The notes under the pieces were generated by a model. That model made no database searches, was not told the origin of the DNA, and saw only the letters and a list, made by a program, of their open reading frames with translations. Positions 33,991 to 43,053 of a stretch of DNA of 64,000 nucleotides are shown here, piece after piece; positions within the stretch are counted from its first letter, which is position 1; every line of letters begins with the position of its first letter. The translations under genes and the position numbers were made by a program. Origin of the DNA: an uncultured bacterium (lineage in GTDB: Bacteria > Atribacterota > Atribacteria > Atribacterales > Caldatribacteriaceae); contig CAKZPS010000023.1 in NCBI GenBank assembly GCA_937139415.1, positions 1 to 64,000 on the forward strand, in the 5' to 3' direction.

Positions 33991-34808
33991 AAGAGAGGAA
34001 CTTTGTCTTGATATCGGGGTTAGTGGTGGTTCTTTTGGCGGTAGTGTGGATGATTCCCATCTACGCTTTGGTAACAACCTCTTTAAAAACCCAACAGGAA
34101 GTGGCACTGCAAAAATATCTTGTTCCTCCCGAAAGACCACAGTTTTCCAATTTTATCAAGGCTTTCCAAGCTCTTAAGATCGGTTTACGGAATAGTGTGG
34201 TCATTACTCTCACCGCGACCTTCGTTTCCGTGGTCGTCGGTTCCTTGGCTGGGTACGCTCTAACCAGTTTTCAGTTTCGTTTTGCTACCCTCCTTTTCTT
34301 TTTTATCGTGGTGGTTACTTTTCTTCCCTATCACGTGGTTTTAATTCCTATCACCCACATTTTGAAATTCTTGAATTTACTCAATACCTACGCAGGGTTA
34401 GTGCTCATTTACACAATTTTGAATGCACCGATGGCTACTCTGATCACTGGTACCTTTTTTATGAAAGTTCCTCCAGAGTTAGAAGAGGCAGCAATGTTAG
34501 ATGGATGTAAACCATTTTTATTCTATCTTCGGGTGTTACTCCCCGTGTCCCTTCCAGGAATTGTTTCGGCTACTATTCTCGTGTTCGTGCAAATTTACAA
34601 TGAGTTTCTCTTAGGTATTGCTCTGACGCGTGGCCCTGATGTGAAACCGGTGATGCCCTTTTTAGCTGAACTCAAGGGTACTCAGATTGCTCAATGGCAT
34701 ATTCAAATGGCTGGTGCAGTCATCACCTCAATCATTCCAGTAATCGTTTTTGTGTTTCTGGGAAAATTTTTCATTTCCGGTTTAATGGCTGGCTATGGAA
34801 AAGGATAG
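33987..34808 (+). CDS. Sugar ABC transporter permease (MalG-like)
   Basis: A 273-residue permease with six transmembrane segments. The EAA loop reads ELEEAAMLDGCKPFLFYLRVLLP (about 163-185), and FLPYHVVLIPITHILKFLNLLNTYAGL is the conserved CUT1 region before it (quoted in parts: FLPYHVVLIP, LLNTYAGL). It partners the preceding MalF-like gene. ATG 33987 lies in the ATGA overlap. The amidotransferase-like gene follows after 17 bp. Confidence 0.92.
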   Translation: MKERNFVLISGLVVVLLAVVWMIPIYALVTTSLKTQQEVALQKYLVPPERPQFSNFIKAFQALKIGLRNSVVITLTATFVSVVVGSLAGYALTSFQFRFATLLFFFIVVVTFLPYHVVLIPITHILKFLNLLNTYAGLVLIYTILNAPMATLITGTFFMKVPPELEEAAMLDGCKPFLFYLRVLLPVSLPGIVSATILVFVQIYNEFLLGIALTRGPDVKPVMPFLAELKGTQIAQWHIQMAGAVITSIIPVIVFVFLGKFFISGLMAGYGKG

Positions 34809-34825
34809 AAAGGAGATGGACAAAA

Positions 34826-35587
34826 ATGGAGAGTAACGGGAAAATTCGGGCACTTTTGGTGGGCGAGACCTGGGTTGTTTCTAAATTTCACATTAAGGGT
34901 TTCGATGTCGTTCCTTTAGGAGGGTACGAAGATTTTTCGGTCTGGTTCAGGGAGGCTTTGAAGAACTACGCCGATGTGGAAATTGTCCATATGCCTAATC
35001 ATATTGCCTTAACCCTGTTTCCCGAGAGTTTGAGTGCGTTGCAAGAGTATCAGGTACTCATTTTGAGCGATGTGGGAAGAAATACCCTTACCTTTTATCC
35101 TGATATGTTCAGGGTTCCCATGGGACCGGGTAAATTGACCTTGATTCAGGAATTTGTCAACCGAGGTGGAGGATTGGTTATGGCCGGTGGTTGGATGTCC
35201 TTCCAAGGATTCCGTGCCATGGCCAACTACCATGGGAGCCCCATCGAAGAAGTCCTTCCGGTAATGATCTGCGATGGCGATGACCGAGTAGAAACGACCG
35301 AGGGGATAAAACCGGAGATTGTTCGTAGTGGCCATCCCATCTTAGAGGGAATTCCGCAAGATTGGCCGTCTTTTTTGGGTTATAATCGTTTGAGAGCAAA
35401 GCCCCATGCCGAGCTTCTGGCCAAAGTCGGTGAAGACGCTTTTCTGGCCGTGGGTGAATATGGTCGGGGGAGAACTATGGCTTTTGCTTCTGACCTTGCT
35501 CCTCATTGGGGGTGCGACTTTGTCCGCTGGGCGGGTTACCCTCTCTTTTGGCACCAGAGTATTCAGTGGGTGGCTCGACGTCGCTAA
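34826..35587 (+). CDS. Amidotransferase-like protein without a nucleophile
   Basis: A 253-residue class-I-amidotransferase-like fold (GATase1_like / DUF1355 group). EYQVLILSDVGRNTL, then FVNRGGGLVMAGGWMSFQG: the position where true amidotransferases have the Cys of the nucleophile elbow is Trp-Met-Ser, so no amide hydrolysis is expected. The late GEYGRGRTMAFASDLAPHWG is also characteristic. Members are often found in carbohydrate catabolic operons near ThuA-type proteins; activity is unknown. AAGGAG lies ahead of ATG 34826. Confidence 0.82.
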   Translation: MESNGKIRALLVGETWVVSKFHIKGFDVVPLGGYEDFSVWFREALKNYADVEIVHMPNHIALTLFPESLSALQEYQVLILSDVGRNTLTFYPDMFRVPMGPGKLTLIQEFVNRGGGLVMAGGWMSFQGFRAMANYHGSPIEEVLPVMICDGDDRVETTEGIKPEIVRSGHPILEGIPQDWPSFLGYNRLRAKPHAELLAKVGEDAFLAVGEYGRGRTMAFASDLAPHWGCDFVRWAGYPLFWHQSIQWVARRR

Positions 35588-35639
35588 AAAATGAGAGGAG
35601 AGGAGAACTTTGCATAGGAGCGCCAAAGGACGGTATAAA

Positions 35640-36557
35640 ATGACGACCAAAGGTATTATCTTCGACATTCAGCGCTTTTCGCTCCATGATGGCCCGGGAA
35701 TTCGGACCACCATATTTCTGAAGGGATGTCCTTTGCGATGTTTCTGGTGCCATAATCCGGAGTCGCAGGAAATTCATGGCGAAATTGCTTTCTACGCCAC
35801 AAAGTGTGTTCGATGTGGAGAGTGTGAGAGGATATGTCCGGAACACGCCATTATCCTCGGTTCCCCGTTCCATGTGGATCGGGAGCGATGCACCGTGTGT
35901 GGATTATGCATACCTTTTTGTCCCGTGGGTGCTCTGGAAATCGTTGGTCGGGAGATAACCGTAGAAGAGGTGATTCGAGAAGTTGAAAAGGACGCTCTTT
36001 TTTATGAGGAATCGGGAGGAGGGGTCACGATTTCGGGTGGAGAACCTTTGGCTCAGTTCTCCTTTACCATGGCGCTTGTCGATGCGCTCAAAAGGAAAGG
36101 TTTCCATGTCGCTATTGATACCGCAGGTTATTCGGGGGAGAATAACGATGATTATGAGAAGCTTGAGGTTTTCGCAAGCCGCGTTGACCTCATTCTCTAC
36201 GATGTGAAACTCATTGATCAAGCGAAACACAAATACTACGTCGGAGTGGATAACGTAACCATTCTCTCCAATCTATGCAGATTATGGTCATCCTTTCCTC
36301 ATCGCCTTCTCATCCGTTACCCTTTGGTTCCCGGAATTAACGATACTCCTCGGGATATTGAGCTCCTCATCGATTTTCTCCGCGATTTTCCTGGTGCCAC
36401 GATCGAGTTACTCCCTTATCATCGGTTGGGGGTGAATAAATATCTCCGTTTAGGGAAACCATACCATTTGGAGGGTGTTTTACCTACCCCTGAGGAGCGG
36501 AAGAGGAGGATAGAGCAAACGGTGAGAGAAGCCTTGCCTTCTCTCGTAGTCCGCTGA
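35640..36557 (+). CDS. Glycyl radical enzyme activase (radical SAM)
   Basis: A 305-residue activating enzyme. The radical SAM cysteines are C30, C34 and C37 in [15 protein letters not shown] two-cluster ferredoxin insert follows: C56-x2-C-x2-C-x3-C66 and C84-x2-C-x2-C-x3-C94. [13 protein letters not shown] is the SAM-binding GGE region. Activases with this extra ferredoxin domain serve dehydratase/decarboxylase-type GREs, whereas PflA lacks it, supporting the assignment at 28291. ATG 35640 gives the canonical N terminus; TTG 35610 is an alternative. It acts in the cytoplasm to place the radical on Gly786. Confidence 0.94.
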   Translation: MTTKGIIFDIQRFSLHDGPGIRTTIFLKGCPLRCFWCHNPESQEIHGEIAFYATKCVRCGECERICPEHAIILGSPFHVDRERCTVCGLCIPFCPVGALEIVGREITVEEVIREVEKDALFYEESGGGVTISGGEPLAQFSFTMALVDALKRKGFHVAIDTAGYSGENNDDYEKLEVFASRVDLILYDVKLIDQAKHKYYVGVDNVTILSNLCRLWSSFPHRLLIRYPLVPGINDTPRDIELLIDFLRDFPGATIELLPYHRLGVNKYLRLGKPYHLEGVLPTPEERKRRIEQTVREALPSLVVR

Positions 36558-36582
36558 TCGAGAGTTTGGGGGAGATGGAGAG

Positions 36583-36999
36583 ATGCGGAGTTATCGGAAA
36601 GAGCTCTGGTTTCAAACCGAAACGCGACGGGCTTTTCTCAACATTACTCCACTCCTTGAAGTATGTGTCCGAGAGAGTGGGGTGCAAGAAGGGCTTTTAC
36701 TGTGTAATGCCATGCACATTACCGCCAGTGTGTTTGTGAATGACGATGAGGAAGGGTTACACCGGGATTTCGAACGGTGGTTGGAGAAATTGGCTCCTGA
36801 GAAGCCTTACGAGCAGTATGAGCATAACCTGGGTGAAGATAATGCCGATGCCCATCTCAAGCGGACCATTATGGGGAGAGAGGTGGTGATAGCGATTACT
36901 GCTGGGAAGTTAGACCTTGGTCCATGGGAACAAGTGTTTTATGGAGAGTTTGATGGCCAACGCAGGAAACGGGTCTTAGTGAAGATCATCGGGGAGTAG
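36583..36999 (+). CDS. YjbQ-family (UPF0047) protein
   Basis: A 138-residue UPF0047 protein. Conserved text includes [36 protein letters not shown], a central [18 protein letters not shown] with the metal-binding His residues, and the C-terminal [19 protein letters not shown]. Members form trimers and have weak thiamine-phosphate synthase activity in E. coli, but the natural role is unclear. Its place inside the GRE operon, 25 bp after the activase and 13 bp before the UroD-like gene, is notable. Confidence 0.9.
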   Translation: MRSYRKELWFQTETRRAFLNITPLLEVCVRESGVQEGLLLCNAMHITASVFVNDDEEGLHRDFERWLEKLAPEKPYEQYEHNLGEDNADAHLKRTIMGREVVIAITAGKLDLGPWEQVFYGEFDGQRRKRVLVKIIGE

Positions 37000-37012
37000 A
37001 GGGGGGAGAAGC

Positions 37013-38242
37013 GTGACTTCGCGTGAACGAGTGCAAAAAGCTTTGGCTCATGAGAAACCGGATAAAATTCCCATCGATTTCGGTGGACACCATTCTTCGG
37101 GGATTATGGCTTTGGCGTACCGCGATTTACGGAAGAAATTGGGTTTAGCGGAGAAACCTATTTTAGTCTACGATTTCATCCAACAGTTAGCCCTCATTGA
37201 GATAGATGTTTTAGACTTCGTCCAAGGGGATGTGGTGGGGTTAGAACACCTCTTTGCAGAGGAGGATTGGTACTGGAAGGATTGGGAACTCCCTGACGGG
37301 ACTCCTTGTAAGATCCCTGCCTTCATCGAGGTGAAACGGAGCGAGGAAGGATGGGTGGTTTTGGGAGATGAAGGGCAGCCTATTTGTGTCCAGCGTCCGG
37401 GATGTTTGTACTTTGAACAGTGTTATTTCCCTCTCCTCGATAATCCAGATGAGGAATTTACCCGGTTAGGGTATTACCTCAACCAGATTACGTGGTTCCG
37501 TTTGGGTTCGCCTCCCTTTCCTCTCTCGGTAGAGGAACAGAAGGAATACGCTCGGAAACTCCGTGCTTCAACCGATCGAGCCATCTACGCTACCTTCGGG
37601 GGAAACTTACTCGAGACGGCGCAGTTTGCCTTTCGCATGGACCAATTTTTCACCGAGATTGCTTTGCATCCTCTCCGCATGCATCGTTTCTTGGATCGGT
37701 TGGTGGAACACCACCTGGCCAACTTAGAGGCGTTCTTGGACATCTACGGTCCTTACGTGGATATCATTGGTTTCGGTGACGACTTAGGGATGCAAACCGG
37801 CCCGCAGATTTCTCCGGCCATGTACCGTGAGTTCTTTCAGCCCCGTCACGCCCTCCTCTGGCAAACGGTGAAGAAAAAGTATCCGCATCTTAAGGTGGCC
37901 CTGCACACCTGTGGAAGTATCACACGCCTCTTGCCTCTCCTCATCGAAGCGGGGTTAGACATCGTCCAGCCGGTGCAGATTGCCGCTAAGGAAATGGAAC
38001 CCGAGGTGCTGAAAAGAGATTTCGGCAAGGATATTGTGTTTTGGGGAGGGGGCTGTGACACCCAGAATGTACTTCCTTTTGGGACTCCCCAAGAAGTGCG
38101 CGAACACACCCGACGCAACGTAGCAGTCTTTGCTCCGGGAGGGGGGTACGTATTCCAACAAGTGCATAACATTATGGCGGGAGTGCCTCCTGAAAACATC
38201 ATCGCCATGTTCGAGGAAGTGAACGCCTTTTCTTATCGTTGA
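37013..38242 (+). CDS. UroD/MtaA-like protein of the GRE operon
   Basis: A 409-residue member of the uroporphyrinogen decarboxylase superfamily with GTG start. It has the MtaA-type zinc ligands: H298 and C300 in ALHTCGS and C348 in WGGGCDTQN. The Arg-rich N-terminal motif of true porphyrin decarboxylases is absent. Zinc-bearing members move methyl groups from corrinoids to thiols, but no corrinoid protein or methyltransferase lies nearby. PHIGFGDDLG-like text (here IIGFGDDLGMQTG) is family-typical. It ends the operon. A function on a sugar-derived product is possible but unproven. Confidence 0.87.
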   Translation: MTSRERVQKALAHEKPDKIPIDFGGHHSSGIMALAYRDLRKKLGLAEKPILVYDFIQQLALIEIDVLDFVQGDVVGLEHLFAEEDWYWKDWELPDGTPCKIPAFIEVKRSEEGWVVLGDEGQPICVQRPGCLYFEQCYFPLLDNPDEEFTRLGYYLNQITWFRLGSPPFPLSVEEQKEYARKLRASTDRAIYATFGGNLLETAQFAFRMDQFFTEIALHPLRMHRFLDRLVEHHLANLEAFLDIYGPYVDIIGFGDDLGMQTGPQISPAMYREFFQPRHALLWQTVKKKYPHLKVALHTCGSITRLLPLLIEAGLDIVQPVQIAAKEMEPEVLKRDFGKDIVFWGGGCDTQNVLPFGTPQEVREHTRRNVAVFAPGGGYVFQQVHNIMAGVPPENIIAMFEEVNAFSYR

Positions 38243-38254
38243 GAAAGGGTGTGA

Positions 38255-38671
38255 CTATCGAAGAGGTAAGATTTGATACTGGAATTGGTACCCGGCTTGT
38301 TGTGCCATTTCTTCGAATCGTTTGCGAATGGTGCTATATTCGAGCTGGTACTGGTATTTTTTCCCGAAGAGCAGCGATTGCTCCTCGATGGTTCCACTCC
38401 TTTCCCCTTTTTGGATCTTGTAGGTCTCCTTTTGAAAACCAAAGCCGCTTTCGGATGGTAAGCCTTTTCCCGATTCGCGGAGCATTTCACTAAAGGAGAG
38501 GGTTTTGCGCGCTTCATCGATGCGGAAGCGGGCAACATACTCTAACTTTTGGGTGGAGAGAAAGGCCTTTCTCTCTGCGACGACTAGGGTGAGTTCGTAC
38601 ATACCTCCTTTTTCTTGTACTCGGGCCTTGAGTTCCTGGGCAAGACTCTGCAAAGCTTCGTGGAGAGACAT
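38255..38671 (-). CDS. Unrecognised 138-residue protein
   Basis: I do not recognise a family. The protein is soluble and charged with alternating beta-like strands: YELTLVVAERKAF, LEYVARFRIDEARKTLSFSEML, KETYKIQ, and a C-terminal helical part ending in YQFQYQILPLR. No Cys or membrane segment. ATG 38671 is chosen because AAAGGA lies 10 bases upstream; GTG 38680 is too close to it. The gene is convergent with the GRE operon (12 bp apart) and divergent from the MFS gene. Confidence 0.65.
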   Translation of the reverse strand: MSLHEALQSLAQELKARVQEKGGMYELTLVVAERKAFLSTQKLEYVARFRIDEARKTLSFSEMLRESGKGLPSESGFGFQKETYKIQKGERSGTIEEQSLLFGKKYQYQLEYSTIRKRFEEMAQQAGYQFQYQILPLR

Positions 38672-38769
38672 GGTTTCCACATCCTTTCGTTACCCCATTA
38701 TAGCGAAATTTTTCTTGGAAAGGAATGGCGTGGTGCTTTTTGCCCTTCGGTTTGTGATATAAAAGAGTT

Positions 38770-40191
38770 ATGATAGTCAAACTATGGGACAAACTGAGAG
38801 TGCTTTTTACTCTTGAGATGGGAGAAGAAGTAGTTTTTGGGGCAACCCTCAAGCGGAGTCTGGAACTTGTGGCATGGGCGGTCGCCTTTGGAATCATCTT
38901 CTTCAATATTACCACCGGTTTCCCCTTAGCTGGTTTAGCTCGAGAGCTCGGTTTTGGAGAGCTCCTCTACGCAGTGATGTTGGCCATGCCGGTTTTAGGG
39001 GGTACAGCACAGATAGTGGCCTCTTTAGTCCTAGAAAAAACCAGGCACAGAAAGGCCATGTTCCTGTGGAGTGGTCTCCTCAATCGTCTCCCCTGGCTTT
39101 TTATCGCTTTCCTTCCCTTCTTGATACCTTCTCGGAGTCTCCTCTTTGTCCTTTTAGTGAGTTTGTTGACCTTGGGTTCTTTGGGGGGTGCTTTCCTCAA
39201 CGTCAGTTTCATGTCCTGGGTGGGGGATTTAGTTCCCTTGGAGATTCGGGGTCGGTTCTTCGGTCATCGTACCATGATTGCCACTGCTTCCTCGCTCATA
39301 AGTGGCTTAATCGTGGGAAAACTTTTAGACGCCATCCCGGGGGTATCGGGTTTTGGGTGGGTTTTTGCCTTGGCTTCGGGAGCCGGAATCTTTGAATTAT
39401 GGTTTTTCTGGCATACCTATGACCCGCCCATGACTACCGGTGGTATCAACGGGAGTCCCTTGTTCATGTTGAAACAGGTATTATGTTGTCGCCCTTTTGT
39501 GAAATTTCTCTTCTTTATTGTTTTTTGGAATTTTTCCGTTAACGTTGCCTCCCCCTTTTTTAACCTCTATATGTTGAAACACCTCCACATGGATTTCTTC
39601 GACATTGCTCTCTATGTACAGGTGATTTCCAACATCGCTACGGTTTTCTTTGTCCGCGTTTGGGGAAAGATGACCGATCGTTTTGGCAATAAGCCCATCA
39701 CTACTTTGAGTACCTTCGTGGCGGTTTTTTTACCCGTTATCTGGTGTTTGACCACTCCGCGTAACTGGATCATGGTTATTCCCGTGATTCAAACCTTAGC
39801 AGGCATTTTTTGGCCGGGAATTGATCTCACCACCAACAACCTTCTCCTCAAACTCTCGCCCGTGGAAAATCGTTCCCTGTATGTGGCTACCTTTAATCTC
39901 TTCTTAGGTGTCTTTGGTACCGCCCTGGCCTATCTTACCGGAGGATATCTCTTAGAGAAGGTGGTGCCCGTGTTATATACCTTTTGTGGGTGGCCAGAGA
40001 TTAACTACTTTTTTGTTTTTCTTCTCTCTTCGGTTCTTCGTTTGGTGGCTTGTCTTTTCCTTTTGCCTCGCATTGAAGAGAGAGGGGCACAGAGTTTACG
40101 GGAAGTTCAGAAAATCATGTTGCAGAAGAAGGGGGATAGGCCAGCGAACGTTGAAACTCGACAATTCGGTCAAACGGACCGAGAAGAATGA
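38770..40191 (+). CDS. MFS transporter
   Basis: A 473-residue protein with about twelve hydrophobic segments. The loop between helices 2 and 3 and the central FVRVWGKMTDRFGNKP motif are typical of the major facilitator superfamily. FMSWVGDLVPLEIRGRFFGHR is common in MFS proteins of unknown substrate in anaerobes. A TATAAA at 38758-38763 lies only six bases before the ATG, so the mRNA may be leaderless. Its 3' end overlaps the convergent channel gene by 77 bp. Substrate unknown. Confidence 0.85.
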   Translation: MIVKLWDKLRVLFTLEMGEEVVFGATLKRSLELVAWAVAFGIIFFNITTGFPLAGLARELGFGELLYAVMLAMPVLGGTAQIVASLVLEKTRHRKAMFLWSGLLNRLPWLFIAFLPFLIPSRSLLFVLLVSLLTLGSLGGAFLNVSFMSWVGDLVPLEIRGRFFGHRTMIATASSLISGLIVGKLLDAIPGVSGFGWVFALASGAGIFELWFFWHTYDPPMTTGGINGSPLFMLKQVLCCRPFVKFLFFIVFWNFSVNVASPFFNLYMLKHLHMDFFDIALYVQVISNIATVFFVRVWGKMTDRFGNKPITTLSTFVAVFLPVIWCLTTPRNWIMVIPVIQTLAGIFWPGIDLTTNNLLLKLSPVENRSLYVATFNLFLGVFGTALAYLTGGYLLEKVVPVLYTFCGWPEINYFFVFLLSSVLRLVACLFLLPRIEERGAQSLREVQKIMLQKKGDRPANVETRQFGQTDREE

Positions 40192-41146
40192 GAATGTCCT
40201 CGGCATGAAGGACTTTTTGTGCTCCCGGATGGACTTCAAAGATGGGTGAGTGTTTCGGTTTTATGGCAATAACAAAAATCCCCATGTTGTCAGTGAGTTT
40301 GAGTTCTCCTAAGCTTTGACCCACCAGGGGAGAGTGGGGAGCAACTTCGACTTCCTCCATGGAGAGCCCAAATGCTTCACTGCGGAGCACGAGATCGAGA
40401 AAAGAGGAAACATGAGGTCGTAATACTGCGGCAGCTAAGCGTATTCCTCCAATCTTTTGGGGACAGATAGCGTAGTGCGCTCCTGCCTTTTTCATGATTT
40501 CAATGGATTCGGGAATCATGACCCGCGCGACAATCCGAAGATGGGGATTCAGATACCGTGCCGTGACCACGATGTACACATTATCAGGGTCGCTGCCGAC
40601 TAAAGCAAGAAGGCTTTTCGCGTTTTCGATTTGTGCTTCACGGAGAATTTCTTCGCGAGTGGCATCGCCAAGGAGGTAAAGAAAATGGGGAACACTCTGT
40701 TCCGCCTCCCGGATTTTGCCTTCCTCTTTTTCAATCACCACAAATGGTTCGCGAACTTTAGTGAAGTGTTCGATCACTTCTCTTCCTACCACTCCACATC
40801 CACAGATAATATGGTGATTTTTGAGACGACGAATCTCCATGTTCATTTCCCTCCTCCGTAAGTATTCTTGCCACTTTCCCCCCGAGAGGGCGCTTGCCAA
40901 GTACGAGACGGCGTAACTTACGATGAGGAGACTCGAACCGATTAAAAAAATGGTGAATATTCTCCCGGAAGAGGAAAGAGGCTGTACTTCTTGGAAACCC
41001 ACCGTGGTAATGGTGATGATGGTCATGTAAAGGGCGTCTAAAATTTTCCAACCCTCTAAAAAGGCGTATCCCAAGGTACCGATCGTGGCGAGAGCGATGA
41101 CCGCAAGCAGTACGGCGAGAATTCTTCTGGAAAGCATGGTTTTCAT
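40115..41146 (-). CDS. Two-helix potassium channel with TrkA/RCK domains
   Basis: A 343-residue channel subunit: helix 1 (about 8-30), pore loop, helix 2 (about 62-85), then RCK-N (TrkA-N, about 105-225, IICGCGVVGREV) and RCK-C (about 260-335). The selectivity filter is T-T-V-G-F-Q-E (47-53) instead of the usual TVGYGD. It resembles MthK/Kch-type tetrameric channels gated by ligands at the RCK ring. ATG 41146 overlaps the stop of dppF (ATGA), so it is translated as the last gene of the oligopeptide-transporter operon. Confidence 0.9.
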   Translation of the reverse strand: MKTMLSRRILAVLLAVIALATIGTLGYAFLEGWKILDALYMTIITITTVGFQEVQPLSSSGRIFTIFLIGSSLLIVSYAVSYLASALSGGKWQEYLRRREMNMEIRRLKNHHIICGCGVVGREVIEHFTKVREPFVVIEKEEGKIREAEQSVPHFLYLLGDATREEILREAQIENAKSLLALVGSDPDNVYIVVTARYLNPHLRIVARVMIPESIEIMKKAGAHYAICPQKIGGIRLAAAVLRPHVSSFLDLVLRSEAFGLSMEEVEVAPHSPLVGQSLGELKLTDNMGIFVIAIKPKHSPIFEVHPGAQKVLHAEDILILLGPFDRIVEFQRSLAYPPSSAT

Positions 41147-42105
41147 TTTTCGTAGAGATGACAAGCCACGAAGTGACCGGGACGAATCTCTTGCCATACC
41201 GGAGGGATTTCCGGGCAAGTAGCCGATTGTTGGGGGCAACGGGTGTGAAAACGGCAGCCAGAGATCGGTTTGAAGGGACTGGGGAGGTCTCCTTCTAAGA
41301 GGGTGCGTTGACGAGGAACGGTGGGATCAGGAATGGGAATGGCAGAGAGGAGTGCTTGCGTGTAAGGATGGAGGGGAGCGTGAAAGAGCTCCTCTTTTTC
41401 GGCCATTTCTACCATTTTACCCATGTACATGACCGCGATGCGGGTGGAAATGTGTCGGATGACGCTTAAGTCGTGGGAAATGAAGAGATAGGTGAGGTGC
41501 ATGGTTTCTTGAAGGTCGGCAAGGAGGTTGAGAATTTGCGCCTGAATGGAAACATCCAGTGCCGAAACCGGCTCATCACACACCACGAACTCAGGATGCA
41601 AAATAAGGGCGCGGGCGATACCAATGCGTTGTCTTTGTCCTCCGGAAAACTCGTGGGGGTAATTCTTGAGCGAATGAACATCTAATCCCACTTTTTCCGC
41701 TATGACTTTCACTCTTTCGCGCCGCAGTCTGGCGTTTTTCTCCCCGTGAATGATGAGGGGTTCTTCCAAAATGGCATAGGCGGTTTTACGTGGGTTGAGT
41801 GAGGAGAAGGGGTCTTGGAAGACGATTTGGAGCTTTCGTCGGTACGGTTTGAATGCCTTCGCCGACAAATGGAGAATATTCTCTCCGTTCATGAAGATTT
41901 CCCCTGCCGTTGGTTCCACGAGCCGCAAGATACACCGTCCCAAGGTACTCTTTCCGCAGCCGGTTTCTCCTACCAATCCCAGAGTTTCACCGCGAAAGAT
42001 GGAAAAATTCACCCCGCTCACTGCTTCTAAGGCGAGTTTCTCTCCCCATTCTTCGATGAAAAAGGTTTTACTGAGGTTACGAACTTCTATGAGTACAGAT
42101 GACAT
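41143..42105 (-). CDS. dppF: Oligopeptide ABC transporter ATPase DppF/OppF
   Basis: A 320-residue ATPase: GETGCGKSTLG (Walker A), FSGGQRQRIGIARAL (signature), FVVCDEPVSALD (Walker B), followed by the C-terminal oligopeptide_HTH region with four cysteines near CRFHTRCPQQSATC, which bind a 4Fe-4S cluster in Dpp/Opp ATPases. It overlaps dppD by 19 bp. The long in-frame N-terminal extension upstream of ATG 42105 is rejected because it lies inside dppD. Confidence 0.94.
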   Translation of the reverse strand: MSSVLIEVRNLSKTFFIEEWGEKLALEAVSGVNFSIFRGETLGLVGETGCGKSTLGRCILRLVEPTAGEIFMNGENILHLSAKAFKPYRRKLQIVFQDPFSSLNPRKTAYAILEEPLIIHGEKNARLRRERVKVIAEKVGLDVHSLKNYPHEFSGGQRQRIGIARALILHPEFVVCDEPVSALDVSIQAQILNLLADLQETMHLTYLFISHDLSVIRHISTRIAVMYMGKMVEMAEKEELFHAPLHPYTQALLSAIPIPDPTVPRQRTLLEGDLPSPFKPISGCRFHTRCPQQSATCPEIPPVWQEIRPGHFVACHLYEK

Positions 42106-43052
42106 GCTATCCAATGTTTTCCTTCTCTCATTTCGAGATTTGGCTCCACTTGGTCGCATTGCGGGAGACGAAAGAGACAGCGGGGATGGAAACGACACCC
42201 TGGAGGGGGATGGACAAGGTCGGGTACATTTCCGGGAATAGGCTCAAGGCGATTTTTCCCCTCAAGACGAGGGAGGGAAGCAAAAAGCGCCCGGGTATAC
42301 GGGTGGAGGGGTTTGAGGAAAAGGTCCTTGACCGGTGCCTTTTCGACGATTTTTCCGGCATACATCACCGCCACTTTCTGACACGTTTCTGCTACCACAC
42401 CGAGATCATGGGTGATGAAGAGTACCGCGGTTTTCATTTCTTTCTTAAGCTCCTCCATGAGATGGAGAATTTGGGCTTGGATGGTTACATCTAAAGCCGT
42501 AGTTGGTTCATCGGCGATGAGGAGGCGTGGTTTACAGGCTAAAGCTTGGGCGATCATCACCCGTTGACGCATGCCGCCCGAAAGTTGGTGGGGATAATAT
42601 TTCATCCGTCTCTCAGGTTCGGGTATTTTCACTTTTTGCAAGAGTTCCACCGCTTTCGCATACGCCTCGTGGCGGTTCATTTTTTGGTGCAAGGTCAGCA
42701 CTTCTATGATACCCTCTCCGATGGGAAAGACAGGATCGAGAGAGGTCATCGGTTCTTGAAAAACCATGGAGATTTTGCTCCCTCTTATACCGTACATTTC
42801 TTCCTCTGATTTCGGTACTAAATCTTCTCCGTGGAAATAAATGTGACCGGCTACAATTTGTCCTTGTGGTTTGGGATAGAGTTTCAGAATGGAGAGAGCA
42901 GTCATGCTCTTCCCGCATCCTGATTCTCCCACTAACCCCAAAGTTTCCCCCTCCTCTATCGCAAAATCCACCCCATCTACAGCTTTTACCACCCCGCGAG
43001 GAGTTCGCAAATAAGTTTTCAGGTGTTCCACTTGCAAAACCATTTCTCCCAT
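42087..43052 (-). CDS. dppD: Oligopeptide ABC transporter ATPase DppD/OppD
   Basis: A 321-residue ATPase with [39 protein letters not shown] and a C-terminal [14 protein letters not shown] cluster motif. It forms the nucleotide-binding heterodimer with DppF. It starts one base after dppC ends (start 43052, or ATG at 43043) and overlaps dppF. All catalytic motifs are intact. Confidence 0.95.
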   Translation of the reverse strand: MGEMVLQVEHLKTYLRTPRGVVKAVDGVDFAIEEGETLGLVGESGCGKSMTALSILKLYPKPQGQIVAGHIYFHGEDLVPKSEEEMYGIRGSKISMVFQEPMTSLDPVFPIGEGIIEVLTLHQKMNRHEAYAKAVELLQKVKIPEPERRMKYYPHQLSGGMRQRVMIAQALACKPRLLIADEPTTALDVTIQAQILHLMEELKKEMKTAVLFITHDLGVVAETCQKVAVMYAGKIVEKAPVKDLFLKPLHPYTRALFASLPRLEGKNRLEPIPGNVPDLVHPPPGCRFHPRCLFRLPQCDQVEPNLEMREGKHWIACHLYS

Positions 43053-43053
43053 G

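Noticed and set aside
34826-35587. True class-I glutamine amidotransferase
   Set aside because: The nucleophile elbow reads GGWMSF, without the catalytic cysteine.
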